A stretch of DNA of 64,000 bases, taken from contig NC_092406.1 in NCBI RefSeq assembly GCF_009017415.1, forward strand, positions 1,240,001-1,304,000, given 5' to 3'. The position numbers and the translations under genes are program-made. The first letter of the stretch is position 1. Each line of letters opens with the position of its first letter. The notes under the pieces were generated by a model that was given only the letters and a program-made list of their open reading frames with translations, was not told the DNA's origin and made no database searches. Source of the DNA: Aspergillus flavus. Taxonomy: Eukaryota; Ascomycota; Eurotiomycetes; Eurotiales; Aspergillaceae. This document shows, piece by piece, positions 32,667-45,852 of the stretch.

Positions 32667-35600
32667 TTATCGGCCCTTCAACTTTTCAATACAACTGCTC
32701 AACAAATTGGCCGCCTCCGCCAACAGCTCCCATCGCGTGTTGACAAATCCATCCCGCAGGATCATCAACAGACCCAGGCACTGATTGCGGCCCTCCATTG
32801 CTTCCAGGTCGTTGGGTGAACGCACGCCGCCCACCCGTCGGAGAAACTCCTGCATGTCACGACGCTGGTCCGCCACCGTGGCCAACTTCGGTGGCGAGCG
32901 AATCGGGCCTTCCAGCGCGTATCCATAGCACCAGACGACCAATGCCGCAACGTAGATCACCCATGGTCGGTTGAGAAGATAGTCATCCCGTCCTGAGTAA
33001 AGCTCCCCTTCCTCCGACTCGCCGCTCAGCAAACACTCGGAGAGAAACTTGAGGGCGTAGAAAGTCGCGTCTCGCGCTGACGCCTTTGTGGCCCATCGCT
33101 CGGTCATCTTCTCACGCGCGGCATTGTAGTCTCTGGCAGTGATAGCCCTTCCCATGAGTCGGGTGGCACCGCCGAGGATCTGACAATCGACGATGTCGAC
33201 GTGCGACGCCATGTGAGCAAGGCCGTGCAGTACGTCGCGGGATTCGAAGACGTTGTCGTCGTCAAGTGGATGTTGAACCCGGTACCCTGGGAAAGGTGGC
33301 GGTGTCCCGGCTTGTCCCAACGCTTCGTCGAAATCTCGTCGCCAATTATCAAAGGCCCGCAGTAGCGCAGCCCTCCATTTATCTCGACCGCCCAGTGCCT
33401 GAGGGACTCCCAAAGAACTGACTTGGAGATCTCGCTGGTTCATATGCCAACTGACGCTGAGTAGACCCGCCATGAGGATGGTCCTTCCGAAGGCATTAGT
33501 CCGGACTCGTTGCCCATTCAGTGTCCGTTTGAGGCCATCCAAAAACATGACCGGCTTCACCCCGTTAGCATGGAGACTAGCCTGCACACGCGCCACTTCG
33601 GCAGCACTGGTCGCCGACCACAAAGCTTCATCGCAGGGCAAGGGTAGCCGAAGCTCATGCGCGACCATCTTAGCCGAGTGGCCGAACATAGTGGCATGGG
33701 TGGAATCCAGAACGAAAGCTGCAAACGCCACTCGCCGGGTGGCCTCCGCTTTGATCCAGTGCGTCCACGATTCGTCCGCGGAAAAGTCCTGTGTCGTCGT
33801 CGAACAGGATACCGACCGGGCCTGCCGGTCGTCTCTCAAGCTTGCGGGCGAGTCGAAGGCGGAACGTCCAATCAAGGAGCTGCCGCGACGCATCAGGGTC
33901 AAAGTGGTGTCATGGTGGATATGTGCTCGTTCATGTAATGCTCGAGTAGAGTACATCTTTTCGTAAACCTCAAGGAGCAAGAGGGCCTGGAAGACCCACA
34001 GTTTGGCAGGCGGCCGGAAGTCAGCGTCCATGAAGAGCTCCCATCTAAGGTGCCACACAATAAAGTCTGCCAGCTCAGATGCCGCTTCGGTTAACTCTGG
34101 ACCATGAATCTTGTCTAGCGTGGATGCACCGATGGCTATAACGATCAATAGAAGCAGGTTTGGCGCCTGGTCGGCGAAAAATGTGGGCCGATGCAGGATG
34201 GGCAACTGAGAATGGAAGTGATACCAGTACGATCCAATGTACGTCTGCATCATGCGCAAGCTCAAAACGTGGTTGTCATCGTCCATGTCGCCATCCATTA
34301 AAGCATCCTTGCGCTTGGCCACCGCCGAGTAGGCAGCTTCATTAAAGCGAGTCGCCATGAGATGAAGCAGTTCCTGCCGCTTTTCCTCCGATATAATGGC
34401 ACGAGGTGACCCGGGATCCAGAATGCTGGTGACGCTCATGGGATGATGGGGCGGGATTACGCCGCTCAAAAACGTCCCATAGGCCGGATCACCCAACAAG
34501 AATTGATTCGGCAGTTGCGTAGGATCCATGTAGTTCGGGACCATACCGGTCGCTGCAGGGTAGCTCATAGACGACGATCCGGGAACGGGTTCATTAAAAA
34601 GCCATGCCGTAAAGTCTTCCGCCATAGCAAAGGGAGATCTATTATATGATTCGCTGCCAAAGATCGGGTAGACACAGTTGGCCAACGAATCAAAGCCAGG
34701 GTCCCCAACTGTCGAGCCGGGAGCTATCATTCCCGACATCGCATCAAGAGTGCCCATGTTGGCCGCTTGGTCAAGAGTCGCCGGTGTAGAAGTTGCTGCC
34801 GGGGCTAGAGAGAGACCTGAGTAACTATTCACGGGCATTTGCATACCAGCCTGAGAGGTAAATGGTACAGTGTCAGCCAGAGAGGATCCGTTGGCATCTG
34901 TCGGCAGTGATGAGTAGGCTCCATCAGCACCTTGGGATTGTGTGCTGGGTGTCTGGCCAGGTTCAGACAAAGGATGATGTGATTGTGCGTCGTGATGGAC
35001 TTCACCGATGGAAGTATTTGTCGGATGATGGTTGCTCAACGACCCATACGACGTTTTATGTAGTTCCGGGGGGCTGTAACTCGTCGGTACTGGAGGAGAA
35101 CTTTTCCCATGAGTACTTAAGCTATTTGACCGGGGGAAAGTGTTTTCGTTTTGAGATGGTAGTATATGATGTTGGTAGCTAAATACGGAATTCAGACCGA
35201 CAGATGGAGATGACGAGGACGAAGGAGATATCGGAACAACTACGTTGGACGGAGCGCTTGACATTTGCGTAGGCAAGGATGGAGGTGTGACGACAGTCGC
35301 TTGGCTGACGTGAGGTACATGATGCGGGCTCTGAGGCTGGTTGGTAGCAGCTTGCGCAAAATGATCGCGTTTTTGGAGCTGAGAGCCTTGGGTGGTGTGA
35401 CGTTCACGGTGTCGAATACAGAGGTCTTGTCGAACGAAGGAGCGGTAACAATCAGGGAAATCACATCGATATATTTGCTTGGGAGTATCTGAGCCATCAA
35501 AGAGATCAGTCAGCGCTCACTTCTTTCGATAACCGTTGTGGTGTGGGGTTTCACTCACGGTTCAACTGATGTCGGTATAGATGCTCCGCACGCGAATAGC

Positions 35601-35787
35601 TTTTCCCACACCCTTCGTGGGTACATTCGAATTTACGGTCTGTGTTGACCTTTCGAACCCTCTTCCTTTTCTTCGGGGCGCCATTGACAGTGATGGTATC
35701 GTTGTCCATGATCTCAACTTCTCGTTCTCTGCGGATGCCCTTAGGCCCTTGGTCTAGACCACTGATTGTACCAACTGCCAAGGTCAT
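32667..35787 (-). CDS. Transcription factor: two C2H2 zinc fingers plus fungal-specific regulatory domain
   Basis: DNA-binding regulator of unknown targets. There are two exons, 35787-35559 and 35488-32667, giving 1016 residues. Finger 1 is C-x4-C-x12-H-x3-H in CTHEGCGKSYSRAEHLYRH with a final His. The codon for that final zinc-binding His is split by the intron. Finger 2 follows at once (CDFPDCYRSFVRQDLCIRH, final His in RERH). A basic KKRKRVRK stretch precedes the fingers and may be a nuclear signal. A long Ser/Pro/His-rich linker follows. The fungal_trans region has the hallmark YWYHFHSQLPILHRPTF near residue 480 and ends in helical repeats. The layout resembles Klf1-type regulators. No other ATG lies nearby in frame, but an upstream non-ATG extension or extra exon cannot be excluded. 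Confidence 0.88.
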
Positions 35788-38700
35788 CTTCAGGCGGTCC
35801 AACCGAGAAATAATGAAATATTGACGGCCGCCTTTGCTTCCTTGACTTCCCGGTCGCCCAAAATGCACAGGACGTCGACCTGCGGAGAACGGAGGGTTAC
35901 CGAATACGTCGGGGCATCAGACCGGGCGATGACGGCCCGAGTCCGGGGTGGAATAGGCGGATATGAGGTTTCACGGAGAGATTAGCAAGCAGAGGAAACT
36001 TGCCATGGACACGGAATAGACCAAAGGGTTGTCTTTCTCTCCCGGAAGTAAAGATGCAAAGGATGGCGGCGGCGCAAGTATGAGTTCGAGGGAAAACCCC
36101 GTGGGGAAAAACGTGTGGACGGAAAGCCGAAGCGTTCCCGAGACGGCTGGGCAGAGAAAAGGATTGTCTCCGAACTGAAAACTCTACTCCGACCGAAATC
36201 TAGAAGCGAACTTCGCCGGTAGAAATCTGGAAACACAGGATGGAAATGGAAGAGAGAAAAGGAGAGATCGCAGAGATCGCAGAGATCGCAGAGGTGGTGG
36301 TATGATCGCTAGGAACGATATGGGATAAAAATTGGAGAAGTCGAAAGGCGGAGAGAGAAAGACCGCACGACAAAGTTTGAAAAGAGGGGAAGGCGATTGG
36401 AAATATATAAAGTACCCTTTTTGTACTGTAACAGTCCAATCGGTCGTATACAGTACCTCCTCAGTTCTACTACTTACTTCCCAATAGAACGGGCGGCGAC
36501 AGACGAGTTCATATAGAGGACCGAGCAACCCAAGGATTCAATTAAATCATTCAAAAAACAATTCATGAAAAAAAAAGAGAAATTCGAATAAAATAATGAA
36601 ATAAAACTAAAAATGAGAATAATTTTCTATCTCGTATAATGATAGCCACTACCCAGTTCTATGACTCCATGACAAGTGGGGTATCTACATACTAAGGCTC
36701 TAAACATGTTATTCCTGTCCAGTTCTTTTCGTGGTCAGTCGGCATTTCATGCATCAAGTGGATTCCATCTACTGTCCTAGCAAAATGAATATCAACCCTC
36801 AACGCCAATCTTTCCCCATCTCCGCTTTCTTTTCTTTTTTCCCTCCAGCACTAGAACGTGTTTTAAGTTCCAGCTTCGCGACTATCCCGGCTTTGATATG
36901 TAAATCAAACAGCGGGAAATCACCAAGTGTCAAAGGAAAAAGCAATAGGACTGCCTATCACTTCCCAGAAGGGAAGATGAGAGGGTATCGTGGGTTTTGT
37001 GCGCCCTTTTCCTGTTTACTAGAGGTGGCCTTGTTTCGTCTGTTGAAGCGGGTAGAGAGGAGATCGTGCAGGTTAGAAAGGACGATCGTCATGAGATTAA
37101 GATCGATTACGATCAAGGATTTAATTAACTCATGTAAGAAGAACTGCACCGAAGTACTACAGAATGCAACTAGAATCTCAGCCAGCCAGTCAGAGGCAGT
37201 CGTTTTCAGCTGACATGACGTGCTGTACCCTACTCTAAAAAACTATCGTGCATTCTCCCAGTATCATAATAGAGCCACACTGTAGGTACTATCCCCTGCG
37301 CATAACCTGCCAAAAATTCCACTCCCTCGGAAAAAGGGTCGAGACATGATAGTTAGGGTTTGGAACCTTGTGACTGACAGCCCTCCAATTGACGACACGG
37401 TGCCTATCATTCTGGGTGGAGAACATATCGATGGACACAGTCGAAACACTCCCATACTAACCCATCTGAGATCTGTTTCGGGGCACATGCAACCTGCGAC
37501 TAAGGATCCTCATCGTTTGTGCTCGAGGAAGGTGAAATAGACGCGGTTAATGCGGATAATTGTGGTCAAGTGAGCATGGATGGGACCATCTTCCCGTTCC
37601 ATCCTTTCGTTGGTGGGCTAACAATAGCAGTTATTCGTTAATAACGTGGACCAAACTGACTCACTAGCCTCGTAGTGGCGCTCCTCAAGAAGTAAAATAA
37701 GCGATCAATGCTTCGAACTCCCATTGTGGGCCTGTTGATTGCCTATATGGCGGGGTTGATCTGCATCCCAGGCTGATATTTACTGCGTGTTGTTGTGGCT
37801 GAAAAGATAAATAACCGGTATAGATCTACACGCTGAAATCCCCTCATGCGCGGAAGAGTACTAGCAGAGCAGATGCTGGAGGAGCACTGCATGAATACTT
37901 TGGCCAGGCGTTGAGGTCCGCGGAGGAAGATCAACACGGCTTGTTGGGTAGGCTATATTGCTTTTTCCTTCAGCCTCGCACCTCGCTTCCTGACAAAAAG
38001 GCAACCTAACAATGATCCCCAGCCTCGATTTCTGTTTTCGACGGTTATCCCGGTATAAAATTAATCAATTATAATTTTTCGAGAAAGTATATCGTAAGGA
38101 TAATAATCAATTTAGGAACCGATAATATCTGAAACACACCAAGGTGTTCTTGACTATGGGCGATCGCTCACTGGTACCTGATGATCCCAGCGCATGAACC
38201 ACCCTCCGCTCGAATAGGGACCACTGATGATCTATCTGATAAGAAGATCAGTAGAGATGTCTCCATGGTAAAGACATATTAGGCAGGATCCGAGGTACGT
38301 ACGTAACAGATATGCATATATATTGTCCGTCCGCATCTGACAGATATGACTTTGGTGACAGAATTAGGCTTGGCGAAAGTCTCCGTAGCCCGTCCCAGCG
38401 CCCTGGTACCTACCGTTGATCACGTAAACGAGCACACCATAGTTATGTTACAGGTACCCTGCTCAAGGTTCTTGCAGACAATAGTAGGCAAACTATGTAG
38501 TCGTAGCATAAGCCCCTTACAGGCTGTCTTTCGGAGTTACCTGTCAAGCGTCCTCTCCCGGGCACTGTCCTATGGCTCGAAACCACATTGGAGAAATTGT
38601 TCATTTAGCCGGTCAGTCCACATCGGGCAGAGAAGGTACAAAAAATAGAAAAAGGGAAATGACAGCAGATCGCAGAAAGGCAAATCTCCCCACCAACACC

Positions 38701-40165
38701 GCCATTGAGTAGTAGCGCCCTCTAGACTCTGGACCCATCCTTTCCTTGAAAAGTTCCAAGCTAATTCAATCCCCGTTAATCCAATGCGAACACCAAACAC
38801 ATCATGAGATCGCCAGACCAAATCAATCCACAATATCGCCCCCAGTCCTAGTTCACCAGCCACCTCGCGATGGTCTACCTTGTCTCCAACCAGGATGCCT
38901 ACATTTTCTCTGCCTGCTTATCCTATTTTCCCGGACTTTTAACGGGTACCCGCACCGAACTCGGGCGATAGAAAATGATAGACCTGATGATCATCCGACT
39001 GGGTACCTGGTGATAGCATGCTTGCCTAGTCTGGAGCCGGCTCATCCCTGGGCTAGAGATGACACTGCTGGAGAATTGTTGAGATCCTACAAGATGCTTG
39101 CACATTTCGGGATCAGCTCGTTTACTTTTTGTTACGAGGTCTCGTGCCGAGCGCTTTTTGGCTCCTGCATAAGCCTCAGCCCGTTGATCCTTTCCCCAAG
39201 CTTAACAGGTAGAAGTGTTTCAATCACTAGTCTCGAGTCTATGCTGAGTTGCACCACTGTGATGCGGACGTGAGTTTTACTGGCATGGCAATTATCAGAG
39301 GGGTGCGCCATTTTTCTTCCCTTGATGCGGCATATACATTGTTACCTGTTGTTTTGGAGATTTCACTCAAGGCATCCCATTTACGCGGCTCTGTCTGAAA
39401 CAAGGCTATTGAGTGCACCAAGGGAGAAATGAATCATGAATACCAAATGCTAATTACTTGAAGGGGAAAGGTTGTGTTCATCATAATATGAAAATGGCTA
39501 GAGACGACTCACCAATCATTCGAGCTATATATCTGGCTCAAATTGGTCAGCATTATAATGGAGATGACCTAATTGGTGATCGTGATCGGTCATAGTCAAC
39601 GCAGTTTTTTTCATTTGGTGGTGTCAGGCTTGAAGGAAGATCCCATGCAGAAGGTCAGTTGGTCTTCTACCAACTAGTTGCGTTTCAGGATATGATTATT
39701 AGGATATGCCATGTGCTCTTGTTGAACCCGATACCGGAGCTCCTTTTTACTAGTAGGAGAGCCAGAGAGCGTAAAGTTGTCGCTGTTCCATGTCTACCTC
39801 TTCCAACCATAAATTTTGGCTATTGTACTGATGTATTACAATGGGCTATTGCGACTGTATCGCTCTCCCCGACCCTGCGAAATCATCCACCATGCGTCCT
39901 GCAAAGGGACCGCATGAACTAAATATAGTCATATACAGGTACTGGGGTAATCTATGTTTGCATTTTTCTTAGTCGGGGGGCTGCTTCTCAACGCTTCGTG
40001 TACTGTATTGCTTGCTGATCCCATGGAGTGCACTAAATTGCATGGATTGGCATTTTCCCCAATTCCGCCACAGGGGCCAATCATGGGCGGGCGATGAGCA
40101 TCACCCAGTCCCGACCTCCTCAGCTGAGGTGTTTTTGACTTGTTAAGTCCTGGTCGACGGAGAAC
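35788..40165. other. Transcription factor leader/promoter and long gene-free region
   Basis: This 4.4 kb lies upstream of the transcription factor and downstream of the Mtr10 gene. The first ~700 bp are purine-rich on this strand (pyrimidine-rich on the transcript strand), as in long fungal leaders. Beyond 36540 there are only short frames, the longest being about 175 codons at 38746-39273 on the plus strand, with no protein-like pattern. I see no transposon or RNA gene. Confidence 0.5.
36263..36293. repeat. Short tandem repeat (AGAGATCGC)3
   Basis: Three perfect 9-bp copies of AGAGATCGC plus a partial fourth copy lie in the purine-rich leader of the transcription factor gene. It is an ordinary microsatellite. 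Confidence 0.8.
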
Positions 40166-43100
40166 TTATCCGCTAAACCGGAACCGGGTGGCCTCCAACC
40201 GGCCCAACCCTTCTCGAGGTGCCACATTTCGTCGCCGATAGGAATTCGTGAAGTCTGCAGCTGTTAGCTTGAGGGAACCACTACCAAAAAAAAAAGAAGA
40301 AGGGGGAGGAGGAGGGGGGAAGAAAGGTTAAGATAAGCGTTACCTTGTAGAAGAGTACGGATCTTGCGGATTTCGCCCGATTGTACCCGGTCGGATATGC
40401 CCTTCAGCAGCCGCTCGGCCTCACCAGCTTTCATCGTACCCGCTGGCAACATCTGGAGAGTAGACTGGAACCAAGCCCCGGCCTCCTGTGGCATCAAGTC
40501 GAACAGTGACATCATCACACCAGACGCATCCGGGAAACATTCTGCGGGGAACGAGAACAACATTCCTGTTAGGAGTCGCTGCGAAAGCACTTGTCCCTGA
40601 GACGCAATCAACTGTTTGACTGCCTCGCGAATCTCCGGAGGATTCATATACGGATCCCCATCCGAGGTGGTGAAATCGGACACTGCGGGCTTTTCGAAAG
40701 CGAAGCTAAACAGGTCATGGTAATAATGTAATGTGGCAATAAGAGGGTCGATCTGCTGCAAAGTAAGGGCGCTCAGGGCTGCGGAGAAGATCGGCACAGA
40801 GAGGGAGGAGGTGATGCACTCTTTGGGGTAGTACCGGACAGCATCCGAAGAAAGACGATAGAAGTCCTCAATCACTGTTACGGATGATTAAGATCAGCAA
40901 CTGGGGAGATATAATTATGATAGAAAAAGAGCAGGTTCGTCTAGCGCTTACCGTCAGGCAGGTTCTCCGGGGGCAAGTCATTGAGAATACGCAAGAAGGC
41001 GATCGCCTGTTGCTCGTAAAATTGGAAGACGGCACGACTCGTGCCTGGATCGACGAGGTCAGCACCTTCGGAAAATTCCCGCACGACTGCATCAGTGGCC
41101 CACAAGAAGCACCCTTCTCGTGACGCCTGGAATCCATTGGCGAGGCTCTCTGCCAGTGTAGGCAATAACGGAGTCATGGCTGTTCGGTAGGAGATGAGCA
41201 TGTTCCTCCAGCAGCGGCACACTCGCTCCAAAATGGGAGTAGATGAAGTAAAGTTCATGACAATAGTCGTCATGATGGGCAAGACCTCGCCACAATATTT
41301 GACAGCGGGATTTTCCTCGTGGGGTGAAACATATGGATTCACCACTAGCACGAAGATCGTAATCAATTGGAGATGGTCTGTAATGACAGAATTAGCATGC
41401 TCCTTTTCTTCAATATCCGTATATACGTACCAGCGACGGCCCGTTGGCCCTGTTCGTCCTTCGCATTGTTCGCCAAGTTCATGATTCTAGCCATAATCGG
41501 GTTGCAGAACATTTTCATCGTCTCATAGATCTTTTCAAGTGGCTGCACTGCAACCACAGCCGCCACACCCTCAGTCACCTCCTCCTGACTTGCTGGCTTC
41601 AACTTATCAAGAACAGACTCATAGAACGAATGAAGTTGAGCAATGTGTCCGCCGAGCAGCTTTTGACAGTCAGTACCCAGGAACTTGAAAGCCAGAGCTG
41701 CGGCCTGAACAACTTCCGGAGAGCTGTGTTGAAACCCGGAAATAACATAGTTCAGCTGTGCTTCAAGAGTCTCTGGGTGCTGTGCTGTCCATTCCGTATA
41801 GCGGGCCAGGGCCATGATAGCCTGGAATCGAACCTTCTCTTGGTTCGGTATTTGTGTTATCAGAGGAATCACTTGCGGGAGAATCTGGCTTTCCTCAGGG
41901 TCAACCATGCGGCCCATAGCTCTCAAGCTGAAGAGCGGCGCTTCAAGTTCTTGCCAATTTGGAACATGTTCATCGCTAGCCTGGGAAGCGTAGTTGGAAA
42001 TCCACTGCTGGATTAACTGATAGGCCTTGGAGAGACATTCCGTCACTCCAATCACAGCGCAGCAATCTTTGAGGACATCCCCCATCGAGTGTCGGTAGTG
42101 ACGAAATTTCTCTTCCTGTTCCCGGTCCCCACCAAACAGATCGGTCTCACCCTCTTCTGGGCGGGGGTACTCAAGGTGCTTCACCATAACATCCACCAGC
42201 TTGGAGAAGACATCACTATAGCTTACCCGTGCATCGGCATACCGCTCCAGCGTGACATACTGCTTCAATTCATACCAAAATACGAAAGTTAGTGAAACAG
42301 CGTCGCGTTCCCAGTCTCGTGCGCAGCATTCTAGGACAGCCTCTACGAGGCCCCGGAAATCGGACGGTAAGCGGGCGATCAGCACAACCCAAGACTCACC
42401 AGCCTCCGCAAAAAGCCTGGTAATGCCTCTGAACGCATCCATATCCTCGGCCTCCGCAGCCTCGGCGATCTTTGGACGAAGGGACATTAGGCGTGGATAC
42501 AAGGTCTGTATAATCGGCAGTGAGTCGTCCACCTCCCGAGTATCTCTGTACAGGGTGCAAACACTCTCCACCGCGGCTTCGAATGACACATCATCGTCAA
42601 GTGCCTTCAGAATGACATCTAACAAGGGTGATTCAACAATCTTCGAGGCGGGGATCTCGCGCATCCAAGATGTAATGCAGTCCAGGAGACGAGGACTGGT
42701 AGATGCAGTTGCTAAAATAGGTATAAACTTTAGTATATGTATGGAGTGGGTCGTGAATGCTTTAAGGAACGTGTACATACGTGATGACTGAGCATACTGA
42801 ATTAGAAGGTGCATCACTTGCTCTGCGTTATCTTCCAAGAGTTCTTTCGTCCTGAGGATGAGGTCGTCTTCCTAATAATGCCATGTATTAGAGTTTAACT
42901 ATTGGTTGTACGAAGCAGAGCCGTTGCCGATCGCGTGATAGATGGGTAGGTAGGTGGGATATTGTCTGTCGAACATACACTTAGATTGATTTTGCGACCT
43001 TCAGTAACTTCTTCCGGAAGGATTCTCAGAAACTCCAACACGCAATCACCAGCATTACTCCCCAGTGCTGAGCCGACAGTAGCGAGGACATCTTTCCAGC

Positions 43101-43618
43101 CAGTCATCTGAATGGCGAGGCTCGCCAAACATACGCATAGTTGTGTCTGAATAGGGCGAGGGCCTGATGCAAAGGCGACGAGGAGATTCATTACTGAGTC
43201 CCTTAGAGCGGGTACAGATTCTGCGGGCAGCTGGTCCAGATCGAACATGATCTACAACAATCAGCATCCGGGTACTTCTTCCATTGACCATGGATCGTTT
43301 CACCTTTCCCTTCAGCGTGGTCGCAGCGAACAACTTAGCCTCGACAGGAACATCGGGAGACTGCAATAATTCATGGGTAATTGTCCAGGCTTCAACCTAT
43401 AGTATGATTCAGGATTGTCAGTAAGAACACATTGGGCTGAGGCGAACTGGTACGGAGAAGGGGTGAGGGGTCGGGGGGTAACGGACTGATTTCTGGAATT
43501 TCTCGAGAAACTCATGAGCATGCGCCTTCTCGGTTCTGGAAACATTTCCCTGCATTGTAGCGACCGCAGCTAGAACAGGGCCAAAGGCCTGCCCTGCGGT
43601 ACCCTCCTTGCTGGCCAT
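40166..43618 (-). CDS. mtr10: Importin-beta family nuclear transport receptor, Mtr10/transportin-3 type
   Basis: HEAT-repeat karyopherin that imports SR-type RNA-binding proteins and takes part in tRNA trafficking. Eight exons were reconstructed: 43618-43487, 43396-43304, 43251-42979, 42871-42781, 42711-41431, 41377-40952, 40874-40344 and 40254-40166 (971 residues, the family's usual size). The N-terminus has the expected LEKFQKSVEAWTITHELL. The middle is a run of amphipathic helices. The C-terminus ends LLQDFTNSYRRRNVAPREG...RFRFSG, which is characteristic of filamentous-fungal Mtr10. All exon junctions keep the frame. The first intron uses an unusual GTCCGT donor; the others are canonical. 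The gene is divergent from SmE across a 453-bp promoter. Confidence 0.94.
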
Positions 43619-44071
43619 CGTCGATTGGAGTGGGATGTTTTGGTTGAGGGAGAAGAAGAAACGGAGATGAGGGGTCAGCCAGGCCGGAGGCTCAACACCT
43701 ATGGAGTACGGTCATGAATACTCATTAAATAACCCCTGAAGAAGTTATGCAAGGAGAGGCCCAGGCACAAATAAAATCATTCAATAGTGGTGGATGGGCA
43801 AATCGGGTGAATGACCTTATAGTAGAAGTGGGATGTGGTGACGCCTGAGCCCGAAGGGAAAAGTTGGTGAGCCGCAGCGAAGTCCCGAAGCGGTTTGAAT
43901 CCGCCCGAGTTAAGCTCTCTCTCTTCCTTCTCTCATCTTGCCCGCCAACGCTAAACCAACCTCCAACATCCGCGCAAACCACCATAATAGCTCTCTACCA
44001 GTCGCTTGAGTACGGCATCAATCGCTCATCCTATTTGAACCCGTTCCTTATTCCACTTATCGCGTATCGTC
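43619..44071. promoter_or_regulatory. Divergent promoter, Mtr10 and SmE
   Basis: These 453 bp between the two start codons must drive both genes. CT-rich stretches lie at 43915-43945. I see no RNA gene here. Confidence 0.5.
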
Positions 44072-44476
44072 ATGGCTGGTCGTGGAGGCGGTGGAGGTGG
44101 TCGCAAGACCTTGCTCGCGCCGATTCATTTTATTTTCAAGCTTCTTCAACAGCGCTCCACCGTTTCGATCTGGCTCTATGAGCAACTGGCTTTCCGTATA
44201 GAGGGCAAGATCAGGGTATGTGATCGCATGTGGGCAAAAACGCGTTACTTAGCTGACTTGATCAGGGATTCGATGAGTTCATGAATCTCGTCGTTGATGA
44301 TGCAGTGGAGGTCAGGTTGGCTACAAAGACCGAAGAAGAGAAGCGCAGGCCTCTTGGTATGGAGCTAATCTGTATATCTTTTCTTAACTAGCAGTCAGCG
44401 GGCTAACTAGATTTCTCTTGTAGGCCAGATCCTGCTTAAGGGAGATAACGTCTCTCTCATCCAAGCCGTTCAGTGA
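44072..44476 (+). CDS. sme1: Small nuclear ribonucleoprotein SmE
   Basis: Core Sm-ring protein of the U1, U2, U4 and U5 spliceosomal snRNPs. There are three exons, 44072-44215, 44266-44356 and 44424-44476, giving 95 residues. The match to human SmE is direct: PIHFIFKLLQQRSTVSIWLYEQ, RIEGKIRGFDEFMNLVVDDA and GQILLKGDNVSLIQAV cover the Sm1 and Sm2 motifs. The N-terminus carries a Gly run (RGGGGGGRK) not found in the human protein. The introns are 50 and 67 nt. Confidence 0.96.
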
Positions 44477-44657
44477 TCATAGGGGCCTTAGGAAGCATAC
44501 AGAAAAGAAATTTCAAAAATGTTTTGCCAGGCTACGACAATATCTACTTCTCTTTAATCATGTCTTTTTACGGGTTGCCGCTGGGAGACACTCTTGCACA
44601 TCAATTAAATACACGGAGTTCTGACACGAGAGGGAATTCTTTTTTTGGGGCTATAAA

Positions 44658-45495
44658 TTAGTGGTGACGGACGAAGCACCTATTGTCGCCGACGATGAGA
44701 ACATCTACTGGCCAGTCATGGTTTGCAACGGGTATATGTTCGGTCGAGGGCAAAGTTTGCTCCTTGAGAGAGAGGGCAACTGGGCGAAGGTTAGGTGAGA
44801 ATAAAAATCTGTGGTTCATGCGTTGGGAGGACTCTCACCAAGTAAAGGCATTTTTGGCGTCGTTGTCTTACTCTCAACCTCTTTGGAGTACCTAGTTAGA
44901 AAATGATCATAATATCCTTTACCATGACCCAGCCTCCTAAATTCGCGATCGAAGGCCATTCCTGGCATGACAATCAGATCTAATCCCCAGTCTCCATCTG
45001 TAGTCTTATCGGCTCCTGAGGGGGAGACTCCGATACCGCCGAGACAGTTCTTTCTTGTATCAACTTGAGTTTTCGTAAGGGATGGGATGCCCCATTTGTC
45101 GGGGGCGAGAGAATTGAATTCTTCCATGGAATTCAAGGCCAACATGTCCATGATGGATGTCTTCTGCTGCGTCGATGGCAGCTCCACATTATGGATATAG
45201 GGTATGAAGACCTCTTTGCCGTCTATCAAAGCGTCTTGCACAATAGCTGTAGTTGATAGCTCGCCCGACGGCATTGACAAATAAACGCCAATTCTTTTTG
45301 CATTTTGGTACTCAGTTAAAGAGAACAGCTTGCTTGTGGCAATTCTAGCTATGAAGTGTCAGCACCTTTGATGATGAGTCAAAAGCGATAAGGTCTCTGA
45401 CATTGATTGACGATAGAATCTGCGGGGATCTTTTGAAGAACATCACGCATTTTTCTGCGAAGATCTTTCTTAGCTGTTTGTAGACCGGTCATCAT
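44658..45495 (-). CDS. 5-formyltetrahydrofolate cyclo-ligase
   Basis: Converts 5-formyl-THF to 5,10-methenyl-THF with ATP, in folate one-carbon metabolism. There are three exons, 45495-45402, 45348-44839 and 44779-44658, giving 241 residues. The N-terminal Lys-rich helix (KKDLRRKMRDVLQKI) is followed by YLSMPSGELSTTAIVQDAL and the metal/nucleotide region ending LIVMPGMAFDREFRRLGHGKGYYDHFL. The final exon gives the typical HDWPVDVLIVGD ending. Without the last splice the frame runs into a stop after PLLGESPPNA, so the intron is needed. The start is the first of two adjacent ATGs; the second (45492) is equally possible. The gene is convergent with SmE and divergent from Rot1. Confidence 0.92.
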
Positions 45496-45852
45496 GTTGC
45501 TACGAGGAAGTGGTAAAACCCTTGGAGTGATGAAGGTTGGAAAACGGATGTTGATCGTAGGTATACTACTGGTAACCAGAGCAGATAAAGTGGCATGTAC
45601 GGAGTACTCCACGGCAAACTACTGGATCTGGCGATGTTTGTCAACTTTGTTTCAGAATTAGTATCAGTGTCACGAGCGTGGCTTGGCACATTGGCTTTTT
45701 TAGGACGATTTGCGTGGTTGGATCGACGGTTGTGCCTGAATATGCTCCACAGAAAGGGCCGTGGAATTGGACCCTTCCTGGGATTCCTTGATCCTTCCCT
45801 TGCTACACCTCCCAAGTATCTGTTGATATCTGTCGCAGAACATATCGAGAAA
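45496..45852. promoter_or_regulatory. Divergent promoter, formyl-THF cyclo-ligase and Rot1
   Basis: These 357 bp between the two start codons contain a TACGGAGTACTCC element at 45598-45610. A frame runs in phase into Rot1 from 45595, but family proteins start at 45853. Confidence 0.5.

Noticed and set aside
36731..37213. A 160-codon plus-strand frame
   Set aside because: The composition is random-looking, with no homology pattern and no supporting splice or promoter signal.
38746..39273. A 175-codon plus-strand frame
   Set aside because: No recognisable motif or domain pattern; likely chance in a long gap.
43861..43925. tRNA-like TTTGAATCC segment
   Set aside because: No matching acceptor or anticodon stem could be folded around it; it lies in the SmE/Mtr10 promoter.
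45595..45852. N-terminal extension of Rot1 from an upstream ATG
   Set aside because: Family proteins begin with the signal peptide at 45853; the extension would bury it.
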